NCBI GenBank assembly: GCA_963839285.1
Contig: CAWIUN010000017.1
Span: forward strand, 1-52,331
Reading direction: 5' to 3'
Length of the DNA: 52,331 bases
Source: DASSSQ01 sp963839285
Lineage (GTDB): Bacteria > Actinomycetota > Thermoleophilia > Gaiellales > Gaiellaceae
Made by a program: the position numbers and the translations under genes
Notes under the pieces: model-generated
Databases searched by the model: none
Seen by the model: only the letters and a program-made list of their open reading frames with translations
Told to the model about the DNA's origin: nothing
In this document: in pieces, positions 45,447 to 52,331 of the stretch
Position numbering within the stretch: position 1 is the first letter of the stretch
Layout: every line of letters begins with the position of its first letter

Positions 45447-45901
45447 TGGAGGTGAAGCGGCTCCAGCTGCGCGACCTGAGCGCGATCGAGACGATCGAGA
45501 AGCGCTCCTACCCGACGCCGTGGTCGCGCTCGATGTTCGCGGGCGAGCTCGCGAAGCCGTCCTCGATCTGCCTCGGCGCCTTCGACGACGACGACCTGAT
45601 CGGCTACCTGATCGTCTCGCGCTACGTCGACGCCTGGCACGTGATGAACGTCGCCGTCTCGCCCGACCACCGCCGCCGCGGGATCGCGAACACGCTGCTG
45701 ACGGTGCTGTTCGAGCTGACCGCCGACGACGAGCGGCGCGGCTACACGCTCGAGGTGCGCGTCTCGAACGACGAGGCGATCCGCCTCTACGAGCGGCTCG
45801 GCTTCCGCTCGAGCGGCATCCGGCGCGGCTACTACACCGACAACCGCGAGGACGCCCTCGTCATGTGGCGCGACAGCCTTTCCGCTGCGCGGAAAGGCTA
45901 G
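45446..45901 (+). CDS. rimI: Ribosomal protein S18-alanine N-acetyltransferase
   Basis: A 151-residue RimI, a GNAT enzyme acetylating the N-terminus of ribosomal protein S18, with LSAIETIEKRSYPTPWSRSM at the start, MNVAVSPDHRRRGIANTLL as acetyl-CoA site and NDEAIRLYERLGFRSSGIRR. The position between tsaB and tsaD is a widespread arrangement. The last codons (SLSAARKG) form a perfect 11-bp hairpin at 45875-45899. ATG 45446. Confidence 0.9.
   Translation: MEVKRLQLRDLSAIETIEKRSYPTPWSRSMFAGELAKPSSICLGAFDDDDLIGYLIVSRYVDAWHVMNVAVSPDHRRRGIANTLLTVLFELTADDERRGYTLEVRVSNDEAIRLYERLGFRSSGIRRGYYTDNREDALVMWRDSLSAARKG
45875..45899 (+). promoter_or_regulatory. Perfect hairpin at the rimI-tsaD junction
   Basis: AGCCTTTCCGC-TGC-GCGGAAAGGCT is a perfect inverted repeat with 11-bp stem and 3-base loop, ending in the first base of the rimI stop and 12 bases before the tsaD GTG. 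It could limit ribosome access to tsaD, attenuate the transcript, or be a processing site. No U-tract. The role is inferred only from position. Confidence 0.5.
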
Positions 45902-45911
45902 TGGAACGGCC

Positions 45912-46865
45912 GTGATCCTCGGGATCGAGACCTCCTGCGACGAGACGGCCGCGGCGCTCGTCGGCGAGGACGGCGGGATCTGCGCGAACGTCGTCTCCTC
46001 GCAGGCCGAGCTGCACGCCCGCTACGGGGGCGTCGTCCCCGAGGTCGCCTCGCGCCACCACCTGCAGCTGCTCGCGCCGGTGCTCGACGAGACCTTCGCC
46101 GAGGCCGGGCTCTCGCTCGACGACGTCGACCGGATCGCGGTCACGGCCGGGCCGGGCCTCGTCGGGGCGCTGCTCGTCGGCGTCTCGGCGGCGAAGGCGC
46201 TCGCGTGGGGGCGGCGGCTGCCGCTCGTGCCCGTCGACCACCTGCACGGGCACGTCGCCTCGCTCTACCTGCGCCCCGACCCCGTCGAGCCGCCGTTCAC
46301 CTGCCTGCTCGCGAGCGGCGGCCACACGCTCCTCCTCGACGTCCGCGACCGGCGCGGCTTCACCGTCCTCGGGACGACGCTCGACGACGCCGCCGGCGAG
46401 GCCTTCGACAAGGGCGCCCGCCTGCTCGGGCTCGGCTATCCGGGCGGGCCCGCGCTCGACCGGCTCGCGCGCGAGGGCGACCCCGAGGCGTTCGACTTCC
46501 CGGTCGCGCGGGTGCCGGGCCTCGACTTCTCGTTCTCCGGCGTCAAGACGGCGCTCCTCTACGCGGTGCGCGACCTCGCGCCCGGCGAGCTCGAGCGGCG
46601 GCGCGCCGACCTCGCCGCCTCCTACCAGCGGGCGATCGTCCGGGCGCTCGTCGACCGCGTCGAGCGCGCCGGCGCCGACCGGGTCGCGGTCGTCGGCGGC
46701 GTCGCCGCGAACTCCGAGCTGCGCTCCGCCCTCGCCGGCGCGGCGCTCGCGCCGCTCGCCCTCTGCGGCGACAACGCGGCGATGATCGCCTCGGCCGCCC
46801 GGTACGCGGACGCCGTCCCGTATCCGCAGTACCTTGCACTCGATGCCTACGCCCAGGCCATCTAG
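45912..46865 (+). CDS. tsaD: tRNA N6-adenosine threonylcarbamoyltransferase TsaD
   Basis: A 317-residue TsaD, the catalytic subunit that transfers the threonylcarbamoyl group to A37 of tRNAs reading ANN codons. Motifs: LGIETSCDETAAALV, YGGVVPEVASRHHL, VDHLHGHVAS (metal-binding His pair), LASGGHTLLL, DDAAGEAFDKGARLLGLGYP and GDNAAMIASAA. Slightly shorter than the usual 340 residues at the C-terminus. GTG 45912. The end overlaps the start of the S8 protease gene by 23 bases. Confidence 0.95.
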   Translation: MILGIETSCDETAAALVGEDGGICANVVSSQAELHARYGGVVPEVASRHHLQLLAPVLDETFAEAGLSLDDVDRIAVTAGPGLVGALLVGVSAAKALAWGRRLPLVPVDHLHGHVASLYLRPDPVEPPFTCLLASGGHTLLLDVRDRRGFTVLGTTLDDAAGEAFDKGARLLGLGYPGGPALDRLAREGDPEAFDFPVARVPGLDFSFSGVKTALLYAVRDLAPGELERRRADLAASYQRAIVRALVDRVERAGADRVAVVGGVAANSELRSALAGAALAPLALCGDNAAMIASAARYADAVPYPQYLALDAYAQAI

Positions 46866-49396
46866 GATCGCGCTCCTCGGCCTGGTCGCCGCCGCCGCGA
46901 CCGCCTTCCTGCTCGCGGCGGGCGGCTCCGGCGGCGGCAACACCGTCCAGGTCCGCGGCAGCTGGCGCGGCCTCGTCGGCGGCTCCGAGCCCGAGGCGAG
47001 CATCGGCCAGCGGGCGATCGTCGTCCTGAAGGCGCCGTCGCTCGCGGAGCAGGTCGCGAAGGCGGGCGGGATCGCCTCGACGAACGACGAGCGCCGCTGG
47101 ACGGCGGAGGCCTACGCCGCCCAGCAGCAGCTCGTGACGACGCTGGCGATGAACGGGATCGGCCTCAGGCCCGAGTACAGCTTCGCCCGCGTCCTGAACG
47201 GCTTCTCGGCGGCGCTCGACCCGCGGGCGATCGCGATCCTCGAGCGCTCCGACCTCGTCGCCGGCGTCTACCCGGTGCGCGCCGCGTACCCGGCGACGGT
47301 CTCGAGCTCGATCCTCGGCGAGCGCGGCTACGGCGCCGGCACGGGCCACCGGCCGGACGTCGTCCTGCCCGGCCGCGACGGCCGCGGCGTCACGATCGCC
47401 CTGCTCGACACCGGCGTCGACCGCGCGCAGCCCTCCCTGCGCGGGCGGGTCCGCGAGGGCGTCGACGTCGTCGGCGGCTCGGAGGGCGGGGTCGCGGCCG
47501 CCGACCCGGCGGATCCGTCGGCGCTCGAGACGCACGGGACCGAGCTGGCGGGCCTGCTCGTCGGCGCGGGCGGCCCGGCGGGGCTCGCCGGCGTCGCGAC
47601 CGGGCGCCTCGGTGCTGCCGATCCGCGTCGCGGGCTGGCAGCCCGACACGCGCGGCGACTACGCCGTCTACGCGCGCACCGACCAGATCGTCGCCGGGCT
47701 CGAGCGGGCCGTCGACCCGAACGCGGACGGCGACGCCCACGACGCGGCCCGGGTCGCCCTGGTCGGGGTCGCAGCCCGCTTCGCCGGCTTCGCCGACAGC
47801 CCGGAGGCGCGCGCCGTCGACGGGGCGCTCGCGCTCGACACGCTCGTCGTCGCCGCCGCCGGGAACGAGGGCGGGGCCGGCCCGGGCTTCGGCAGCGTCG
47901 CCTCGCCCGGCGGCGCGCCCGGCGCGCTCACGGTCGGCGCCGTCGACGGCCGCACCTCGGTCGAGCGGGCGCGGGTCGTCGTCCGCCGCGGCCTGAAGGT
48001 GCTGCTCGACCGCGACGTGCCCCTGCTCGGCGCCGTCGGCCCGCGGGCGCCCCTCTCGCTCGTACCGGCCGAGCCGCGCGACCCCGCGGGCGGCGTCCTG
48101 ACCGACTTCTTCGACCTGCGCGGCTTCAGCGTCGTCGCGGGGAAGGCGGCGGTCGTCGCGGCCGGCGACGATCCGGTCGCGGCCGTGCGGCGGGCGGCCG
48201 ACGCGGGCGCCGCCGCCGTGCTCGTCTACGGCGCCGAGCTGCCGCCGGGCGGCCTCGGCCTCAGCGAGGACGTCCGCGTCCCGGTCGTCGGCGTCCCGGC
48301 CGCACCGGCGCTCGCCGCGCTCGCAGCCCGCGACGTCGGCGGCGACGCGGGGATCTCGATCGGCCCGGCCCGCGGCCTGCCGAACCCGGGCGTCGACCAC
48401 GTCGTGTCCTTCTCCTCGCGCGGCCTCGCCTTCGACGGCCGCGTCAAGCCGGACCTCGTCGCGGCCGGCGTCGGCCTCGCGACCGCCGAGGCGGGGAAGA
48501 CCGGGGACGGAGGCCCGCGCTACGCGACCGTCAACGGCACGAGCGCCGCCGCCGCGCTCGTCGCGGGCGCCGCGGCCCTGCTCGCCCAGGCCCGGCCGCA
48601 GCTCGACGCGCCCTCGCTGAAGAGCCTGCTCGTCGGCAGCGCGGCGCCGCTCGCCGGCGACGCGGTCACCGGCCAGGGGGCCGGCGAGGTGGACGTCGGC
48701 GCCGCCGCGGCGGGGGAGCTCGCGGCGCAGCCCTCCTCGCTCGCGCTCGGCGCCTGGACGGGCCGGGGCTGGCGGGCGAAGCAGACGATCACCGTCCGCA
48801 ACGTCTCGACCCGGCGGCTCCGCGTCTCGCTGACCGCGCGGCCGGAGGGCGGCGAGTCGGAGGTGCTCGCGCTCCGGCTCGAGCCCTCGCAGCTCGTGCT
48901 CCGGCAGGGCGCCTCGCGCACGGTCACGCTCACCGCGGCGCTCGCGGCGGCGCCGACCGGCGACGTCGGCGCAGGCTCGATCGAGGTCTCGGCCGACGGC
49001 GGCCGCGCGCTGCGCATCCCCTGGGCGATCGACTACCGCCCGGTGCAGGCGCCGCTGCTCGGCGACGCGAGCATCTCCGACCCGAGCTTCGCCCCCGCGG
49101 ACTCGGCGCCCGTGCGGCTGACCGTGCAGGCCGGGAGCGTCGTCCGGCGCGGCGCCGAGGTCGAGGTGCGGCCCGTCTCGCGCCTCGACGTGCAGCTCTG
49201 GAGCGCCGACGGCAAGGGGCTCGGCCTGCTCGCGCGCGTCCGCGACCTGCTCCCGGGCCGCTACACGTTCGGCCTGACCGGACGCGACCCGGACGGCGCG
49301 AAACTGCCCGCCGGCCGCTACAGGCTCCGCCTCGTTGCCTGGCCGACGCTGCCGGGAAAGCCCTCCGTGAAGTCGCTGATGTTCACCGTGGAATAG
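46843..49396 (+). CDS. Secreted subtilisin-like (S8) serine protease with PA domain, apparent frameshift
   Basis: About 851 residues. Signal peptide (RIALLGLVAAAATAFLLAAG), inhibitor-like prodomain (QRAIVVLKAPSLAEQ and so on), then an S8 catalytic domain with Asp in TIALLDTGVD, His in ETHGTELAGLL, oxyanion Asn in VVAAAGNEG and Ser in VNGTSAAAALVAG. A PA insertion (VPVVGVPAAPALAAL) and C-terminal beta domains follow. The Ser motif is GTSAAAA rather than the usual GTSMAxP, a change that may affect activity. An extra G near 47603 breaks the frame (TGASVLPIRV after correction). ATG 46843 lies inside the tsaD end. Confidence 0.85.
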
Positions 49397-49401
49397 CCCC
49401 C

Positions 49402-49433
49402 TATACTCGCCGCGGGGTCCAACGAGGAAGGAG
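49402..49433 (+). promoter_or_regulatory. Promoter -10-like box and strong SD before glutamate dehydrogenase
   Basis: TATACT at 49402-49407 resembles a -10 box, and AGGAAGGAG at 49425-49433 is an excellent ribosome binding site five bases before ATG 49439. A TTCACC at 49382 could be a poor -35 with short spacing. It suggests that the gene has its own promoter. Confidence 0.4.
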
Positions 49434-49438
49434 CTGCG

Positions 49439-50711
49439 ATGGCAACACTCGCGCCCGAGAGCCACCTGAGGGAGAACCCGTTCCAGATCGCCCGCGCGCA
49501 GCTGCGCCGCGTCGCGGACACGTTCGGCATCGACGACCGGCTGGTCGCGGTGCTGCAGGAGTGCAAGAAGTCCGTCTCCGTCTCGATCCCGACGACGATG
49601 GACGACGGCAGCGTCCGCGCCTTCGAGGGCTTCCGCGTCCAGCACAACATCGCCCGCGGCCCGTCGAAGGGCGGGATCCGCTACCACCCCGACGTCACCC
49701 TCGACGAGGTCAAGTCGCTCGCGATGTGGATGACCTGGAAGTGCGCGCTGATGGGGCTGCCGTTCGGCGGCGCCAAGGGCGGCGTCGTCTGCGACCCGAA
49801 GCAGCTGTCGCGCGGCGAGCTCGAGCGGATGACGCGCCGCTTCACGAGCGAGATCGTCAACGAGATCGGCCCGGAGAAGGACATCCCCGCGCCCGACGTC
49901 GGCACGAACGCGGCGACGATGGCGTGGATCTTCGACACCTACTCGATGAACCGCGGCCATTCGGTGCTCGGCGTCGTCACCGGCAAGCCGCTGACGATCG
50001 GCGGCTCGCTCGGCCGCGAGGAGGCGACCGCGCGCGGCTCGCTCTACTGCGTCCAGGAGGCGCTCGGCAAGCTCGGGCGCCCGTTCGAGGGGCTGACCGT
50101 CGCCGTCCAGGGCTTCGGCAACGTCGGCAGCTACCTGTCGCTCTTCCTGGAGGAGGCCGGCGCGACCGTGATCGCGGTCTCCGACTCGACCGTCGCCCTG
50201 CACAACCCGAAGGGCATCGACGCGCGCAACGCGTTCGTGCACAAGCGCGAGCACGGGACGCTGAGAGGGCTGAAGGAGGCCGAGGAGATCGGGGACGAGG
50301 AGCTGCTCGCTGCTCGACTGCGACCTGCTCGCCCCCTGCGCGCTCGAGCAGGTGATCACCGCCGACAACGCCGACCAGGTGCAGGCGACGATCATCTGCG
50401 AGGGCGCGAACGGCCCGATCACGCCCGACGCGGACAGGATCCTCGAGGACAAGGGCATCCTGATCCTGCCGGACGTGCTCGCGAACGCCGGCGGCGTCGT
50501 CGTCAGCTACTTCGAGTGGGTCCAGGGGCTGCAGGAGTACTTCTGGAAGGAGGACGAGGTCAACGCGCGGCTCTACGACATCGTCTCCCGCGCGTTCCAG
50601 GAGACCTGGGAGCTGCAGGGCTCGCGGAAGGTGCCGATGCGGCTCGCGGCGTACGGCCTCGCCGTGCAGCGCGTCGCCGAGGCGACCGTGACCCGGGGCC
50701 TCTATCCGTAG
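49439..50711 (+). CDS. gdhA: Glutamate dehydrogenase, apparent frameshift
   Basis: About 424 residues, Glu/Leu/Phe/Val dehydrogenase family, most like NAD(P)-dependent glutamate dehydrogenase: FRVQHNIARGPSKGGIRYHP, MTWKCALMGLPFGGAKGG with the catalytic Lys region, DIPAPDVGTNAATMAW, and the Rossmann fold VQGFGNVGSYLSLF. It interconverts 2-oxoglutarate and glutamate with ammonium. An extra base near 50309 breaks LLDCDLLAPCALEQV; both sides are otherwise continuous. Cofactor preference cannot be read surely. The stop TAG overlaps the glutaredoxin-like reading frame. Confidence 0.92.
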
Positions 50712-50952
50712 CGTCGTCGTCTACCACGCCGAGGGCTGCCACCTCTGCGAGCGGGCGCTCGCGCAGGTGGCGGCCCTGCAGGCGGAGCTGGGGTTCCCGC
50801 TCGAGACGGTCGACGTCGGCGGCGACCCCGAGCTCGAGGCTCGCTACCGCGAATGGCTGCCGGTGGTGGAGATCGACGGCGAGCGCGCCTTCACCTACTT
50901 CGTCCACGAGGACGCGTTCCGGCGCCGCCTGACGGCACAAAGTCGCCGCTGA
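50710..50952 (+). CDS. Glutaredoxin-like thiol protein, start damaged
   Basis: About 80 residues with a glutaredoxin-like (DUF836 type) layout: SVVVYHAEGCHLCERAL with a CxxC centre at the N-terminus, then VDVGGDPELEARYREWLPVVE and IDGERAF. The next internal start in this frame (GTG 50767) lies after the CxxC, so it would miss the active site. At 50707 the sequence CCGTAGCGTC looks like CCGTGAGCGTC with one G lost, which would give a GTG start overlapping the dehydrogenase stop. The coordinates begin at the first codon of the conserved part. Confidence 0.65.
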   Translation, partial: SVVVYHAEGCHLCERALAQVAALQAELGFPLETVDVGGDPELEARYREWLPVVEIDGERAFTYFVHEDAFRRRLTAQSRR

Positions 50953-50995
50953 CGGCGGGGATTGTGGCACCCCGAGCCGCTTGCCGCGGGTTCAT

Positions 50996-51011
50996 GCACA
51001 ATGGTTTGTGC
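50996..51011. promoter_or_regulatory. Perfect palindrome upstream of rex
   Basis: GCACAA-TGGT-TTGTGC has perfect 6-base arms, 30 bases before the rex GTG. Rex proteins often control their own gene, but the known Rex site has the arms in the order TTGTG...CACAA, opposite to this one. It may bind Rex or another factor. Confidence 0.4.
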
Positions 51012-51041
51012 TTGGTACATGGAGCGACACAAGGAGAGCTC

Positions 51042-51662
51042 GTGGCGGAACGATTGACGGTCGGCGTCGCAGCGCGTCTGAGCCGGTACCTGCAGGTCCT
51101 GACGCAGGCGAAGAAGATGGGGAAGGACCGGATCTCCTCGCAGGAGATCTCGGACTACACCAACATCAACGCGACGCAGATCCGGCGCGACCTCTCGGGC
51201 TTCGGCAAGTTCGGCAAGCGCGGCGTCGGCTACACGATCGACTCGCTGCTGCAGGAGATCCGCAAGATCCTGCGCACGCAGGGGCAGCACAACATCGCCG
51301 TCGTCGGCGCCGGCCGCCTGGGCGAGGCGATCGGCTCCTCGCCGATCTTCGCCGAGCACGGGATCAACATCGCCGCGGTCTTCGACACAGACCCGGAGAA
51401 GGTCGGCCGCCAGGTCGGCGGCGTCACCGTCACCTCCCAGTCCGACCTGAAGGACGTCGTCGGCGACAAGAACATCGTCGTCGGGGTGCTCTCCGTGCCA
51501 GCCGGGGCGGCGCAGCAGGCGGCCGACGACCTCGTCGAGGCGGGCGTCCGGATCATCTTCAACTACTCCGAGGCGCTGCTCGACGTGCCGGGGGACGTGA
51601 CCGTGCACACCTCGAACCCGGCGGTCGAGCTCCTGCACGCGCTCTACTTCCACCTCGCGTAA
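51042..51662 (+). CDS. rex: Redox-sensing transcriptional repressor Rex
   Basis: A 206-residue Rex, a dimeric repressor that binds DNA when NAD+ is abundant and leaves it when NADH rises, controlling respiration and fermentation genes. N-terminal winged helix: RLSRYLQVLTQAKKMG, SSQEISDYTNINATQIRRDL and GKFGKRGVGY. Rossmann site: AVVGAGRLGEAIGSSP (near residue 86) and AVFDTDPEKVG. C-terminal dimer helix: VELLHALYFHLA. GTG 51042 is chosen because AAGGAGA lies just upstream; an ATG at 50994 has no SD and lies on the palindrome. Confidence 0.93.
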   Translation: MAERLTVGVAARLSRYLQVLTQAKKMGKDRISSQEISDYTNINATQIRRDLSGFGKFGKRGVGYTIDSLLQEIRKILRTQGQHNIAVVGAGRLGEAIGSSPIFAEHGINIAAVFDTDPEKVGRQVGGVTVTSQSDLKDVVGDKNIVVGVLSVPAGAAQQAADDLVEAGVRIIFNYSEALLDVPGDVTVHTSNPAVELLHALYFHLA

Positions 51663-51674
51663 CGGGGTGGCGGC

Positions 51675-52331
51675 GTGACGGAGCCGTCCGAGAGCGCGGG
51701 CGCCGGGGCCGGGCGGGGCGTCGGCGACGCGGACGCGGTCGAGCTGCGGGTGCTCGGCTCGCTGATCGAGAAGCAGCGGACGACCCCGGACGTCTACCCG
51801 CTGTCGCTGAACGCGCTCCGGCTGGCCTGCAACCAGGCGACGAACCGCGACCCGGTCGTCGACTACGACGAGGCGCAGATCCGCACCGCCCTCGACCGGC
51901 TCGGCCGCAAGGGCTGGACGCGCCTCGCGAGCGGCCCCGGCAGCCGCGTCGCCAAGTACCGGCACCTGCTCGACGAGGCGCTGCGGCTCGACGTCGGCTC
52001 GCTGGCGCTGCTCTCGGTGCTGATGCTGCGGGGGCCGCAGACCGCGGCCGAGCTCCGCCTGCGCTCGGAGCGGCTGCACCCGTTCCTCTCCTTCGACGAG
52101 GTCGAGCGGGCGCTGCACGAGCTCGAGCAACGTGGGCTCGTCGCCCTGCTCGAGCGCCGGCCGGGCCAGAAGGAGCAGCGCTGGACGCAACTGCTCGGGG
52201 CCGCGGACGTGCCAAGTGACGAATCGTCACAAGCTTCCGCGACAGGTGCCTCGCCCCTCGAGGAACGTGTCGCGCGGCTCGAGCAGCAGGTCGGCGAGCT
52301 CGAGGCGGCGCTCGACGAGCTGCGCCGCTAG
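51675..52331 (+). CDS. YceH-family (UPF0502/DUF480) protein
   Basis: A 218-residue protein of the YceH family: two winged-helix units, beginning AVELRVLGSLIEKQRTTPDV, with YPLSLNALRLACNQATNRDP, VAKYRHLLDE and LSVLMLRGPQTAAELRLRSE. It ends with a coiled coil (LEERVARLEQQVGELEAALD). The N-terminal 20 residues are low complexity. GTG 51675 lies 12 bases after rex. The fold suggests nucleic acid binding, but no function is established. The gene ends exactly at the window edge with TAG. Confidence 0.88.
   Translation: MTEPSESAGAGAGRGVGDADAVELRVLGSLIEKQRTTPDVYPLSLNALRLACNQATNRDPVVDYDEAQIRTALDRLGRKGWTRLASGPGSRVAKYRHLLDEALRLDVGSLALLSVLMLRGPQTAAELRLRSERLHPFLSFDEVERALHELEQRGLVALLERRPGQKEQRWTQLLGAADVPSDESSQASATGASPLEERVARLEQQVGELEAALDELRR

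Overview
The window is about 52 kb of very GC-rich DNA whose gene content fits a member of the Actinomycetota, most likely class Thermoleophilia (Gaiellales/Solirubrobacterales type). Supporting signs are heavy use of GTG starts, four-base GTGA/ATGA gene overlaps, a HisN-type histidinol phosphatase, Rex, and many small membrane proteins. The lineage is an inference, because no rRNA or tRNA is present.

Region 1 (about 360-5771) is a compact, one-strand RiPP cluster: a 42-residue Cys/Ser/Thr-rich precursor, an E1-like leader-binding partner, a YcaO cyclodehydratase, a SagB-type dehydrogenase, a CPBP membrane protease, and an ABC ATPase plus permease. Content and order match streptolysin S-type clusters (A-C-D-B-E-transporter). 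A palindrome and a bipartite promoter-like element precede the precursor. This is the most interesting system in the window.

Region 2 (5.8-13.8 kb) is core metabolism and signalling: sucA, hisN, a diguanylate cyclase and a tandemly duplicated small gene. Region 3 (13.8-15.4 kb) is an accessory patch of visibly lower GC with a VapBC toxin-antitoxin pair. Region 4 (15.4-20.4 kb) holds a cupin and two tandem secreted proteins related to the N,N-dimethylformamidase large-subunit domain. Region 5 (20.4-35 kb) holds uvrB and uvrA, each preceded by a LexA-type SOS box, with membrane proteins, a SAM hydroxide adenosyltransferase and hydrolases between them. Region 6 (35-38.1 kb) is a pantothenate operon (DUF2520, panC, panB) and a secreted repeat protein. 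Region 7 (38.2-42.9 kb) is a very large regulator (BTAD, zinc ribbon, nucleotide cyclase, AAA, TPR) and small genes. Region 8 (43-52.3 kb) is a one-strand housekeeping run: family 4 uracil-DNA glycosylase, tsaE-tsaB-rimI-tsaD for tRNA t6A, an S8 protease, glutamate dehydrogenase, a glutaredoxin-like protein, rex and yceH.

An important caveat is that at least 15 conserved reading frames are broken by single-base indels, mostly in short homopolymers and spread over unrelated housekeeping genes. This looks like residual error from an uncorrected long-read or metagenome assembly, not mass gene decay. Genes are therefore given across the indel, with its approximate position stated.
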